Shown piece after piece: positions 18,839-27,229 of a DNA stretch of 64,000 bases. A program made the translations under genes and the position numbers. The stretch is from an uncultured Lachnospiraceae bacterium (GTDB lineage Bacteria > Bacillota > Clostridia > Lachnospirales > Lachnospiraceae): NCBI GenBank assembly GCA_947625205.1, contig CANQNN010000001.1, forward strand, positions 310,001-374,000, read 5' to 3'. The notes under the pieces were generated by a model. It was not told where the DNA came from. It saw only the letters and a program-made list of their open reading frames with translations, and made no database searches. Every line of letters starts with the position of its first letter. Within the stretch, counting starts at the first letter, position 1.

Positions 18839-19531
18839 ATGGAACTGAAATATTATTTGCGCGGTCTGGGAATCGGTATTGCCGTGACGGCGATCATCAT
18901 GGGAATAGCGCTGTCGGGCGATAAGCCGATGACGGATGAACAGATCATAGCCAGAGCCAAGGAACTGGGTATGGTGGAAAATACGGTCCTGTCGGATACG
19001 GAGAACAAAGAGACGGACGATGACGGCGCGGGAAACGAAGACACGGCGGACGAGACTGCACCGGATGATGGCGTGGGGAACGAAGACGCAGCGGACGAAG
19101 ATACACCGGATGCCGACGTGGGAAATGAAGACGCAGCGGACGAGGATACACCAGATGCCGACGCGGGAAATGAAGACGCAGCAGCCGCCGGTACGGCAGA
19201 CAGCAATACGGTGCAGTCGGATGCGGGTGTAGAGCAGGCGCAGGATACCGGGGCAAACGGCAGCGTGCCGGAGAGTGATGCGGCAGCCGACGATACGGCA
19301 GACAGCAATACGGCTTCCGCGACCCTGAAGGCGATCACGATCGCCAGCGGAGACGGCTCCTATACTGTGGCGAAGAAGCTGCAGGATGCGGGCGCGATAT
19401 CTTCTGCCGAGACCTTTGACAATTTCCTGTGCGAGCACGGATATGACAAGAAACTCAGAACGGGAACTTTTTCCATTCCGGCGGATGCGAGTGACGAGCA
19501 GATCGCGCGGATCGTTACCGGTCTGGAATGA
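18839..19531 (+). CDS. Short MltG/YceG-like protein: anchor, acidic repeats and LysM-like domain only
   Basis: A 230-residue protein. The N terminus has one membrane helix (about 9-27). A low-complexity acidic linker with 15-residue repeats follows, and the last 70 residues (ITIASGDGSYTVAKKLQDAG onward) resemble the LysM-like domain found in endolytic transglycosylase MltG/YceG. The catalytic domain that normally follows is absent, so it probably does not cut peptidoglycan. It may bind cell wall or a wall enzyme. It is the last gene before the operon terminator at 19568. Confidence 0.7.
   Translation: MELKYYLRGLGIGIAVTAIIMGIALSGDKPMTDEQIIARAKELGMVENTVLSDTENKETDDDGAGNEDTADETAPDDGVGNEDAADEDTPDADVGNEDAADEDTPDADAGNEDAAAAGTADSNTVQSDAGVEQAQDTGANGSVPESDAAADDTADSNTASATLKAITIASGDGSYTVAKKLQDAGAISSAETFDNFLCEHGYDKKLRTGTFSIPADASDEQIARIVTGLE
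19031..19183 (+). repeat. 45-base coding tandem repeat (about 3.4 units)
   Basis: Three near-identical 15-residue units (GNEDAADEDTPDADV and variants) and a partial fourth lie in the linker of the short MltG-like protein. The units start at residues 65, 80, 95 and 110. The first is more diverged than the next two, which suggests recent duplication. Confidence 0.85.
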
Positions 19532-19567
19532 CAGTATGCGCGGATGCAATTGAATAGGAAAAGAGCG

Positions 19568-19594
19568 AAAACCCCTTGCAAAAGGGGTTTTTTT
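19568..19594 (+). terminator. Intrinsic terminator of the fla/che operon
   Basis: A perfect ten-pair stem (AAAACCCCTT / AAGGGGTTTT) with a GCAA tetraloop runs into seven T. It lies 37 bases after the last fla/che gene and before the rpsB leader. It also carries a possible -35 element for rpsB. Confidence 0.92.
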
Positions 19595-19604
19595 ATGGTA
19601 TGGT
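19576..19604 (+). promoter_or_regulatory. Candidate promoter for rpsB-tsf, inside the upstream terminator
   Basis: TTGCAA at 19576-19581 and TATGGT at 19599-19604 are separated by exactly 17 bases. The -35 lies in the loop and stem of the fla/che terminator. The -10 is a weaker match, so this is a candidate only. Confidence 0.4.
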
Positions 19605-19642
19605 AATTTAGTGTGCGTAATTATGCACGTAATAAGTAATCA

Positions 19643-19730
19643 CATATGCGGTGTTTCGGTTTGCACAAACCAATACACATGCGGCTGCCGGTGCTCCATG
19701 ACGCCGGAGTGGCAGCGGCACAGGCATATG
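19643..19730 (+). ncRNA. Structured rpsB mRNA leader, probable S2 autoregulatory element
   Basis: CATATGC (19643-19649) can pair with GCATATG (19724-19730), enclosing a small hairpin GGTTTG/CAAACC and a large one made of GCTGCC (19684-19689) with GGCAGC (19711-19716) plus inner GCTCC/GGAGT. This forms a junction-like fold just before the rpsB ribosome site. Ribosomal protein leaders often bind the encoded protein. Binding of S2 here is inferred. Confidence 0.5.
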
Positions 19731-19757
19731 GAAGAGAAACCAAACGGAGGTAGAAAA

Positions 19758-20531
19758 ATGAGCGTTATTTCGATGAAACAGTTGCTGGAGGCAGGTGTTC
19801 ATTTCGGACACCAGACAAGAAGATGGAACCCTAAAATGGCTCCCTATATCTTCACAGAGAGAAACGGTATCCACATTATCGACTTACAGAAGTCCGTAGG
19901 CAAGGTAGACGAGGCCTACAAGGCGGTATTTGATGTGGTGGCGCAGGGAGGAACGATCCTTTTCGTGGGAACCAAGAAGCAGGCGCAGGACGCTGTCAGG
20001 ACAGAGGCGGAGCGCTGCGGTATGTATTATGTCAATGAGAGATGGCTGGGCGGCATGCTCACCAACTTTAAGACCATTCAGTCCAGGATCGAGAGACTCA
20101 GGGCGATCGAGACAATGTCGGAGGACGGCACCTTTGATGTGCTTCCCAAGAAGGAAGTTATCAAGATCAGGAAAGAGTGGGATAAGTTAGAGAAGAACCT
20201 TGGCGGGATCAAGAACATGACAAGGATTCCGGACTGTATTTTCGTAGTAGATCCCAAAAAGGAGAGGATCTGCGTTCAGGAAGCCCACGCTCTGGGCATC
20301 ACGCTGATCGGAATCGGCGATACGAACTGCGATCCTGAGGAACTGGATTATATCATTCCCGGCAATGACGATGCGATCAGAGCCGTAAAACTGATCGTTG
20401 CCAAGATGGCTGACGCCGTTATCGAGGCTAATCAGGGCGAGGAAGCATACACCGAGGAGCAGACCGCCGAAGGCGAGGCTGAGGATATAGAAGAGATCGC
20501 ATCTGAAGAAGAAGCGTCTGAGAATGCATAA
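19758..20531 (+). CDS. rpsB: 30S ribosomal protein S2
   Basis: A 257-residue protein with the S2 signature stretches [20 protein letters not shown] and [10 protein letters not shown]. The frame is open further upstream, but the ATG at 19758 has a good ribosome site (ACGGAGGT) and gives the usual S2 N terminus, [18 protein letters not shown]. The last 30 residues are an acidic tail. S2 is a small-subunit protein bound late and needed for mRNA docking with S1. It pairs with tsf downstream, as in most bacteria. Confidence 0.97.
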   Translation: MSVISMKQLLEAGVHFGHQTRRWNPKMAPYIFTERNGIHIIDLQKSVGKVDEAYKAVFDVVAQGGTILFVGTKKQAQDAVRTEAERCGMYYVNERWLGGMLTNFKTIQSRIERLRAIETMSEDGTFDVLPKKEVIKIRKEWDKLEKNLGGIKNMTRIPDCIFVVDPKKERICVQEAHALGITLIGIGDTNCDPEELDYIIPGNDDAIRAVKLIVAKMADAVIEANQGEEAYTEEQTAEGEAEDIEEIASEEEASENA

Positions 20532-20560
20532 ATAACAGAGTATAACAGGAGGAAATATAG

Positions 20561-21499
20561 ATGGCTATTACAGCAGCAATGGTAAAAGAGTTAAGAGAGA
20601 TGACCGGTGCGGGCATGATGGACTGTAAGAAGGCTCTGAATGAGACAGACGGCGATATGGACGCAGCGGTGGAGTACCTGAGAAAGAACGGTCAGGCCAA
20701 GGCAGAGAAGAAAGCCGGCAGAATCGCCGCTGAAGGTCTTTGCCGTGTAGCGGTCAAGGATGACAGGACCGTGGCGGTAGTCGAGGTGAATTCCGAGACG
20801 GATTTCGTTGCCAAGAACGCAGATTTTCAGGCATATGTTGAGGCGGTAGCCAAGCAGGCGGTTGAGTCTGATGCCGCTGATATGGATGCATTTCTGGCTG
20901 AGAAGTGGCATCTGGATACTTCCAAGACGGTCGCAGATGCGCTGGTTGACAAAATCGCGGTTATCGGTGAGAAGCTGACGATCAGAAGATTTGAGAAGGT
21001 CGTTGCAAAAGACGGCTGCGCAGTGTCTTATGTTCACGGCGGCGGCAGAATCGGCGTTATCGTTGAGGCAGCTACGAACGTAGTGAATGATGCTGTCAAG
21101 GAAGCGCTGGTCAATATTGCCATGCAGGTTGCGGCTCTGTATCCCAAGTATGTATCCACTGACGAGGTGTCTGAGGAGTACAAGGAGCATGAGAAAGAGA
21201 TCATCACAGAGCAGATCAAAAACGATCCTAAGATGGCAGGCAAGCCCGACAAGGTAATCGAGGGCGCAGTCATGGGACGTCTTAACAAGGAACTGAAAGA
21301 GGTATGTCTGTTAGAGCAGGTATATGTTAAGGCAGAGGACGGCAAGCAGTCTGTGGCCAAATATCTTGAGCAGGTAGCAGCGGAGAACGGCGCGGATCTC
21401 TCCATTAAGAGATTTGTACGTTATGAGACGGGCGAAGGTCTTGAGAAAAAAGAAGAGAACTTTGCAGAGGAAGTTGCAAAGCAGATGTCAGGGAACTAA
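20561..21499 (+). CDS. tsf: Elongation factor Ts
   Basis: A 312-residue protein. The N-terminal UBA-like domain and the EF-Ts signature (LREMTGAGMMDCKKAL) are at residues 8-25, followed by the TDFVAKN core loop that contacts EF-Tu. EF-Ts exchanges GDP for GTP on EF-Tu. The ribosome site AGGAGGAAA lies upstream. It follows rpsB after 29 bases and is followed by a strong terminator. Confidence 0.97.
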   Translation: MAITAAMVKELREMTGAGMMDCKKALNETDGDMDAAVEYLRKNGQAKAEKKAGRIAAEGLCRVAVKDDRTVAVVEVNSETDFVAKNADFQAYVEAVAKQAVESDAADMDAFLAEKWHLDTSKTVADALVDKIAVIGEKLTIRRFEKVVAKDGCAVSYVHGGGRIGVIVEAATNVVNDAVKEALVNIAMQVAALYPKYVSTDEVSEEYKEHEKEIITEQIKNDPKMAGKPDKVIEGAVMGRLNKELKEVCLLEQVYVKAEDGKQSVAKYLEQVAAENGADLSIKRFVRYETGEGLEKKEENFAEEVAKQMSGN

Positions 21500-21523
21500 G
21501 AGCTGCAAAAATCAAGTAAGATC

Positions 21524-21558
21524 GCGGAACATAACACTGTGTGTTGTGTTCCGCTTTT
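21524..21558 (+). terminator. Intrinsic terminator after rpsB-tsf
   Basis: GCGGAACA (21524-21531) pairs with TGTTCCGC (21547-21554), with further AACA/TGTT pairing inside, then TTTT. It ends the rpsB-tsf unit. Confidence 0.85.
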
Positions 21559-21592
21559 AACTGTATTATGAAGATACGGGGTAAGTGATATT

Positions 21593-22843
21593 ATGCATAA
21601 GAGCACGGATTTGACAGGGCATCTTTTGGCGGGAAAAGCAGGTGTCGTACCGGCGTGTATACTTCTGACAATCGCTCTGTCCTTGTCTTTGTGTCTGATG
21701 GCGTGCGGCGCTAAGGAGCCGCAGGGAGCCTATGTCGGACAGGATGCCTATGCCGGGCAGGAAGCTTATGCCGGACAGGGAGAGGCTGATCCCTCCGGTG
21801 TACCCGAATGGTCCGCGCTTGGACAGCCTGTCCGTGAACCTTTGTCTTATGCCGAACAGTATACGGTAGATCGGTATGAGGAGGGCTATATCCTTATTAC
21901 GATAGCGGATAAGGATCGGTTTCTGGTAGTGCCGGAGGGAATGTCGGCGCCGGTGAATATGGACGGGGATATAGTAGTTTTACAGCAGCCGCTTACACAT
22001 ATCTATCTGGTGGCATCGGCGGTTATGGATATGTTTCGGGCTATAGACGGGCTGGATGCCATACGTCTGTCGGGGACGGACGCTGACGGCTGGTGCATGG
22101 ATGAGGTCACGGAGGCGATGAAGGCGGGGGATATTCTCTACGCGGGGAAGTATAATGCGCCTGATTACGAGATGATCTTATCCGAGGGGTGCGATCTTGC
22201 GATCGAGAACCTGATGATCGACCACAGCCCTGAGGTGCGGGAGAAGCTGGAATCGTTCGGGATCCCGGTCATGGTGGACTATTCGAGTTATGAGAGCCAT
22301 CCGCTTGGACGTGTAGAGTGGGTGAAGCTGTACGGGATACTGCTTGGAAAAGAAGACGAGGCGGAAACCGTCTTTCGTGCGCAGGCACAGATGCTGCAGG
22401 AGGTCGAAGGGAAAGAGACGGGTAAGAGCGTTGCGTTTTTCTTTATTACGGGCAACGGCGCCGCCAACGTGCGCAAGTCGTCCGACTATGTACCGAAGAT
22501 GATCGAACTGGCGGGCGGCAGGTATATTTTTGACGGACTGGGCGATGAGGAGAGCCATTCTTCCTCGATCACGATGCAGATAGAGGAGTTTTATGCGGAG
22601 GCGAAGGACGCAGATTACATCATCTATAACAGTACCATAGACGGCGAACTTAAGACAGTGGACGAGCTGACAGACAAGTGCGCGCTGCTGGCGGACTTTA
22701 AGGCGGTGCAGGAGGGAAATGTATATTGCACCACAAGGAATCTGTATCAGGAGTCAATGTCCATCGGCGTTATGATCGATGATATTCACAAGATGTTGAC
22801 GGGCAGCGGACAGATGCAGTATCTGTACAGGCTGACGGATTAG
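21593..22843 (+). CDS. Substrate-binding lipoprotein of a FecB/BtuF-type ABC transporter
   Basis: A 416-residue secreted lipoprotein. Residues 18-38 form the lipoprotein signal with lipobox LMAC (lipidated C38). A spacer with three six-residue repeats (AYVGQD, AYAGQE, AYAGQG) follows, then a periplasmic-binding fold of the type used for iron-siderophores, haem or cobamides (about 85-405). The permease and ATPase are encoded next, so it should deliver the ligand to them. The substrate cannot be told from sequence, and I see no cobalamin riboswitch in the short upstream gap. Confidence 0.85.
   Translation: MHKSTDLTGHLLAGKAGVVPACILLTIALSLSLCLMACGAKEPQGAYVGQDAYAGQEAYAGQGEADPSGVPEWSALGQPVREPLSYAEQYTVDRYEEGYILITIADKDRFLVVPEGMSAPVNMDGDIVVLQQPLTHIYLVASAVMDMFRAIDGLDAIRLSGTDADGWCMDEVTEAMKAGDILYAGKYNAPDYEMILSEGCDLAIENLMIDHSPEVREKLESFGIPVMVDYSSYESHPLGRVEWVKLYGILLGKEDEAETVFRAQAQMLQEVEGKETGKSVAFFFITGNGAANVRKSSDYVPKMIELAGGRYIFDGLGDEESHSSSITMQIEEFYAEAKDADYIIYNSTIDGELKTVDELTDKCALLADFKAVQEGNVYCTTRNLYQESMSIGVMIDDIHKMLTGSGQMQYLYRLTD
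21728..21781 (+). repeat. 18-base coding tandem repeat
   Basis: Three units encoding AY[VA]GQ[DEG] lie in the spacer just after the lipidated cysteine of the binding protein. Confidence 0.75.
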
Positions 22844-22879
22844 CGCACAACGGATGCAGCATCTGTACAGGCAGGCGGA
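22813..22879 (+). repeat. Imperfect 27-base direct duplication across a stop codon
   Basis: Bases 22813-22839 and 22853-22879 match at 24 of 27 positions, both beginning GATGCAG and containing ATCTGTACAGGC. The first copy is the end of the binding-protein gene and the second is non-coding, so it looks like a decayed duplication of the gene end. Confidence 0.75.
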
Positions 22880-22902
22880 CGGCCCAAAGAAACGATAAAA
22901 CG

Positions 22903-23976
22903 ATGCAGGATAGAAAAGATAAGACAGCGCCGGTCAACAAAGGCGGAAAAAACAGTGACAATAGAATAACACGTGATATAATATGCTTCGTCATTCTGGG
23001 CGTTCTGGTTCTGGCGCTGCTTGTATGCAATCTTGGCCTGGGGAGCGTCAAAATACCGGTCCGCGCTGTTTTGGGAAGCATCGGAATCGGCAGTGCGGAG
23101 GTATCTGATACGGCGCGGGGCATCCTCTGGCAGATACGTATGCCCCGGGCGCTTGCGGCGTTTTTGTTAGGCGGCGCGCTGGGATTGGCAGGGTATCTTT
23201 TGCAGACTTTTTTTCATAATCCGATCGCGGGTCCGTTCGTGCTGGGGATATCCTCAGGGGCTAAGCTGGCGGTTGCGCTTGTGATGGTTTTCTTTTTGGG
23301 CGGCGGTATCCGCGTTAGCTCCTGGGGCATGATCCTGGCGGCACTTGCGGGCTCTCTTTTCGTCATGGGATTTGTGCTTGTCATGTCGCGGCATGTCAGC
23401 AATATGGCGATGCTCATAGTCAGCGGCGTCATGATCGGCTATATCTGTTCCGCGATAACGGATCTGGTGGTCACATTTGCACAGGATGCGGATATCGTCA
23501 ATCTGCACAACTGGTCCAAAGGAAGTTTTTCGGGTATCACATGGGAAAATGTGGCGGTCATGGCGGCGGTGACGGTTGTTTCATTGGCGTGGGCCGTGTG
23601 CATGGCGAAACCGGTCGGCGCCTATCTGATGGGGGAGGTCTATGCGGCCAGCGTGGGGGTCAGTGTCAGACGGCTCCGTGTTCTGCTGGTGCTTTTGTCA
23701 AGCATACTGGCGGCGTGTATTACTGCGTTTGCAGGTCCGGTTTCTTTTGTGGGGATCGCGGTGCCGCATCTGGTTAAGAAGCTTTTTGGGACGGCGGAAC
23801 CGCTTGTCATGATTCCCGCCTGCTTTATGGGAGGCTCCGTGTTCTGCCTTTTCTGCGATCTTCTGGCAAGGACGTTGTTTGCGCCCACGGAATTGAGTAT
23901 CAGCACGGTGACAGCGGTCTTCGGCGCGCCGGTGGTCATTGTGATCATGTTGAACCGTAGAAAAGAAAGAGGGTAG
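22903..23976 (+). CDS. FecCD-family ABC transporter permease
   Basis: A 357-residue polytopic permease with about nine to ten membrane segments. It carries FecCD/BtuC stretches RMPRALAAFLLGGALGLAGY, NPIAGPFVLGISSGA and AGPVSFVGIAVPHLVK. It should form the homodimeric channel for the ligand bound by the preceding lipoprotein. The ribosome site is weak. It ends two bases before the ATPase gene, which implies coupling. Confidence 0.93.
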   Translation: MQDRKDKTAPVNKGGKNSDNRITRDIICFVILGVLVLALLVCNLGLGSVKIPVRAVLGSIGIGSAEVSDTARGILWQIRMPRALAAFLLGGALGLAGYLLQTFFHNPIAGPFVLGISSGAKLAVALVMVFFLGGGIRVSSWGMILAALAGSLFVMGFVLVMSRHVSNMAMLIVSGVMIGYICSAITDLVVTFAQDADIVNLHNWSKGSFSGITWENVAVMAAVTVVSLAWAVCMAKPVGAYLMGEVYAASVGVSVRRLRVLLVLLSSILAACITAFAGPVSFVGIAVPHLVKKLFGTAEPLVMIPACFMGGSVFCLFCDLLARTLFAPTELSISTVTAVFGAPVVIVIMLNRRKERG

Positions 23977-23978
23977 CT

Positions 23979-25094
23979 ATGGGATCGTGTTATTTGCAAA
24001 CCAGAGATCTTTCGGTGGGGTATCACAAGGAACCGGTTCTCCAAAACGTCACAATGGAAGTTGGGCGCGGCGAGATATTGACGCTGATCGGCCCGAACGG
24101 TGCAGGCAAGTCTACGCTGCTTAAAAGTATCGCGGGTCAGCTTAAGCCCCTGGCGGGCGGCATATATCTGGACGGCCGGGAATTGTCCGGCTGGGACAGA
24201 CAGGAGCTGGCGCGGTGCATGGCCGTAGTGTTTACGGATCGAATGCACACGGAGCTGATGACCTGCAAGGATGTGGTTGCCGGCGGCAGATATCCGTATA
24301 CGGGTCGCTTCGGCATTCTGTCGGATCAGGACCGCAGCATCGTCAGCGATTCCATGAAAAAGACGCATGTGTCGGAGATCAGAGACCGGGATTTTAATAA
24401 GATCAGCGACGGACAGAGACAGCGTGTGCTGCTGGCTAGAGCGCTGTGCCAACAGCCGGGGATCATTCTTCTGGATGAACCCGTGTCGCATCTGGATATA
24501 CGCTATCAGCTGGAATTTCTCTCCATGCTGCAGCGTCTTGTGAAGGAGAGCGGGATGTCCGTGATCATGTCTCTTCATGAGCTGGAGCTGGCACAGAGGG
24601 TGTCGGATAGGATACTGTGTATAGGAAACGGGACGGCTGAACGGTTCGATATCCCGCAGAAGATTTTCAGCGACGGATATATCAGCGGTCTCTTCAGGAT
24701 CGAGACGGGCAGCTTTGACGAAGAAAACGGCGTCGCGGAACTGGAAAAGGCGGCCGGTCCGCCGCGCGTGTTTGTGTTGGCCGGGAGCGGCAGCGGGAGA
24801 GATACTTACCACAGATTACAGCGGGAAGGGATTCCGTTTGCAACAGGGATCCTATATACCCATGATCTGGATTATCCTGTGGCAAAAGCGCTGGCGGCCG
24901 AGGTGGTGTCGCTGCCGTCCGGGGATGCCATGAGCGGGATACAGCTTGAGGAGGCGAAAAAATTAGTCGATGAATGCGAGCGCGTGATCGTGTGCAGAGA
25001 CCGGTTCGGACCGTGGGAGAAAATAAACGGGGAGTTGCTTGCCTATATCAGAAAAAAGGAAGATAGAAAATATTTGGAAAATTTTCACGGATAA
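23979..25094 (+). CDS. FecE-type ABC transporter ATPase with extra C-terminal domain
   Basis: A 371-residue protein. Residues 1-255 are a complete ABC ATPase: Walker A GPNGAGKST (38-46), signature ISDGQRQR (142-149), Walker B LLDEP (164-168) and switch His200. FecE/BtuD proteins usually end near 255-270. Here about 110 residues follow, starting RVFVLAGSGSGRDTYHRL (263 onward), with a Gly-rich loop suggestive of a nucleotide- or cofactor-binding fold, and ending in a charged tail. The added domain could sense ligand or nucleotide, but its function is unknown. Confidence 0.9.
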   Translation: MGSCYLQTRDLSVGYHKEPVLQNVTMEVGRGEILTLIGPNGAGKSTLLKSIAGQLKPLAGGIYLDGRELSGWDRQELARCMAVVFTDRMHTELMTCKDVVAGGRYPYTGRFGILSDQDRSIVSDSMKKTHVSEIRDRDFNKISDGQRQRVLLARALCQQPGIILLDEPVSHLDIRYQLEFLSMLQRLVKESGMSVIMSLHELELAQRVSDRILCIGNGTAERFDIPQKIFSDGYISGLFRIETGSFDEENGVAELEKAAGPPRVFVLAGSGSGRDTYHRLQREGIPFATGILYTHDLDYPVAKALAAEVVSLPSGDAMSGIQLEEAKKLVDECERVIVCRDRFGPWEKINGELLAYIRKKEDRKYLENFHG

Positions 25095-25184
25095 TTTTTC
25101 TTGCGGTTTTTTCATAAAATTTCTTTTCGTAATTCGTCAGATGTGATATAGTATAAGAGAATATGGAATAAGGAGCAGATGTAA

Positions 25185-26150
25185 ATGCCACAGACAGATG
25201 CCGGACAGGAAATAAGCCAGGCGAGAGCCCGGCGGATTCGGCGCCTGAAGAGGCTGATAGTCATTGTTCCGCTTTCCGTGATACTGATCCTTACGGTACT
25301 GTGTACTTTTTTGGGGATCAGACTGCACATGGTGAAGAAAGAACTGCGCAGGGCCAGGGCAACGATAGATGCGGTGTCCGTCATGAACCGGACCTCAGCG
25401 GCGCCGGATACGGACACAGATGATCCGGAAGGAGCGGAGGATCCGTTATACACGGTATCCGGGGTGGATACATCGGCCCGGAATACACAGCTCGGAGAGA
25501 AACCGATCGAGGGTGACGAGGGCATACGTAAGGTGTATCTGACATTTGACGACGGACCGAGCAGTAATACGGGCCGGATCCTTGATATACTTGCCGAGTA
25601 CGATGTGAAAGCGACTTTCTTTGTTGTCGGGAAAGAGGAAGAAGAATATCAGGCGTTATACAGAAGGATCGTGGAGGAAGGGCATACGCTGGCTATGCAT
25701 TCCTACAGCCATAAATACAATGAGATATACCAGTCGGTGGAGAGCTTCAGCGCGGATCTGAGCAAATTACAGGAGTTTCTGTATGATACCACGGGAGTCT
25801 GGTGTAGATACTGCAGGTTCCCCGGCGGCAGCAGCAACACGGTGAGTCATGTGGATATGCATGAACTGATCGCGTATCTGGACGAGCAGGACATGTCTTA
25901 CTTTGACTGGAATATATCTTCCGGCGATGCCGCGAGCGCATATATCAGTTCTGCGGATATCATACGGAACTGTACCGCAAATCTGAAGGATTACGATGAG
26001 GCGATCATACTGATGCATGATGCCGCCGACAAGGATTCCACGGTGGAAGCCCTGCCGGGGCTGATCGAGACGATCCAGGCTATGGACGATACAATGATTC
26101 TTCCGATCACGGACGACACGGAACGAATTCACCATATAAGCAATGACTAA
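25185..26150 (+). CDS. Membrane-anchored polysaccharide deacetylase (NodB homology domain)
   Basis: A 321-residue protein. Residues 23-45 form an N-terminal anchor, then a linker of about 65 residues, and a NodB domain (about 115-310). The metal and catalytic residues are present: D122/D123 in TFDDGPS, H172 and H176 in HSYSH, RFPGG and ILMHDA. Such enzymes deacetylate GlcNAc or MurNAc in peptidoglycan or other glycans outside the cell, which can give lysozyme resistance. It stands alone between the ABC transporter and a bactofilin gene. Confidence 0.88.
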   Translation: MPQTDAGQEISQARARRIRRLKRLIVIVPLSVILILTVLCTFLGIRLHMVKKELRRARATIDAVSVMNRTSAAPDTDTDDPEGAEDPLYTVSGVDTSARNTQLGEKPIEGDEGIRKVYLTFDDGPSSNTGRILDILAEYDVKATFFVVGKEEEEYQALYRRIVEEGHTLAMHSYSHKYNEIYQSVESFSADLSKLQEFLYDTTGVWCRYCRFPGGSSNTVSHVDMHELIAYLDEQDMSYFDWNISSGDAASAYISSADIIRNCTANLKDYDEAIILMHDAADKDSTVEALPGLIETIQAMDDTMILPITDDTERIHHISND

Positions 26151-26168
26151 AGAATGGAGGATGTGAGA

Positions 26169-27161
26169 ATGGGTTTTTTCTCGGATTTGAAGGAAGACTT
26201 ATCACAGGCTGTTAATGAGTTGATGCCGGAGGAAACATCGGGCGATATGCTGAATGGAGTCCCGGAGGAAACGCCGGACGATATGCTGGACGGAGTCCCG
26301 AAGGAAATGCCGGACGATATGCTGGACGGAGTTCCGAAGGAAATGCCGAGTGATATGCTGGACCAGTTGGAAGAGCCGGGCGATGCCGGCGAGCCGTTGG
26401 AGGAAGAGGTGATCTCTCCCGATGATGCGGAGAGAGCTACAGACGATACAGCATGGACGAGCGATCTTGCGTCGGCGGACGGACTGTCAGAGGAAACTCC
26501 GGTAAGCGCAGACGATACATCATGGATGAGCGGGGTCGAAGAGACCGTAAGCGCGGAAGAACCGCCGACGGAAGAAGATACTGCGGCAGACGGAGATACT
26601 GCGGCGGAAGAGGAAGAAAGCAATACGATATCTGTATCTGGTGGAGAGGAAGAGAAGAAAATGGATGCACAAACACAGGTTAATCATGATCGCGTAGCAG
26701 TTGATGAGACGGCGGTTGTAACGGAAGGCATGACGATAACGGGTGATATTATATCTGAGGGATCGATGGAGCTGATCGGTACGGTCAACGGTAATCTTGA
26801 TATTCTTGGCAAGCTGAATATCACAGGTACTATTCAGGGTGATTCCAAGGCGGCGGAGATTTTTGCGGAAGGCGCACGGATCACGGGCGAGGTGAACAGC
26901 CAGGGAAGCGTTAAGATCGGACAGAGCTCCGTTGTGATCGGTAATATTACAGCAACCAGCGCAGTGATCGCAGGCGCGGTCAAGGGCGATATCGATGTAC
27001 ACGGTCCCGTTATACTGGATACAACGGCAATCGTTATGGGTAATATTAAATCCAAGTCCGTACAGATCAATAACGGTGCGGTGATCGAGGGTCTGTGTTC
27101 CCAGTGCTATGCGGATGTAAATCCGACCTCCTTCTTTGAGGAATTCAAGAAGAAAAAATAA
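26169..27161 (+). CDS. Bactofilin-family protein with acidic repeat region
   Basis: A 330-residue protein from ATG 26169, which is preceded by GGAGG with good spacing. An in-frame ATG at 26154 has no site. The first 165 residues are acidic and contain 12-residue repeats. The C-terminal 160 residues form a bactofilin/DUF583 beta-helix (EGMTITGDIISEGSMELIGT onward). Bactofilins polymerise into cytoskeletal filaments that place wall enzymes. The deacetylase gene ends 18 bases upstream, so a link to cell envelope shaping is plausible. Confidence 0.85.
   Translation: MGFFSDLKEDLSQAVNELMPEETSGDMLNGVPEETPDDMLDGVPKEMPDDMLDGVPKEMPSDMLDQLEEPGDAGEPLEEEVISPDDAERATDDTAWTSDLASADGLSEETPVSADDTSWMSGVEETVSAEEPPTEEDTAADGDTAAEEEESNTISVSGGEEEKKMDAQTQVNHDRVAVDETAVVTEGMTITGDIISEGSMELIGTVNGNLDILGKLNITGTIQGDSKAAEIFAEGARITGEVNSQGSVKIGQSSVVIGNITATSAVIAGAVKGDIDVHGPVILDTTAIVMGNIKSKSVQINNGAVIEGLCSQCYADVNPTSFFEEFKKKK
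26226..26363 (+). repeat. 36-base coding tandem repeat in the bactofilin gene
   Basis: Nearly four 12-residue units (P[EK]E[TM]xxDMLDGV type) cover residues 20-65. The second to fourth are nearly identical at the DNA level, which suggests recent expansion. Confidence 0.85.
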
Positions 27162-27229
27162 TGCAGCCGTGATACAGCAGCAGTGCAGTCATAATACAGA
27201 ACGGTAAGCGGAGTGGGAGAATAAGGGAT

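Noticed and set aside
19031-19183. Regular 45-base repeats that could look like a CRISPR array
   Set aside because: The units are contiguous coding repeats without spacers and keep one reading frame.
21559-21592. Cobalamin riboswitch ahead of the ABC transporter
   Set aside because: Only about 34 bases separate the tsf terminator and the start codon, too short for the known riboswitch, and no B12-box is seen.
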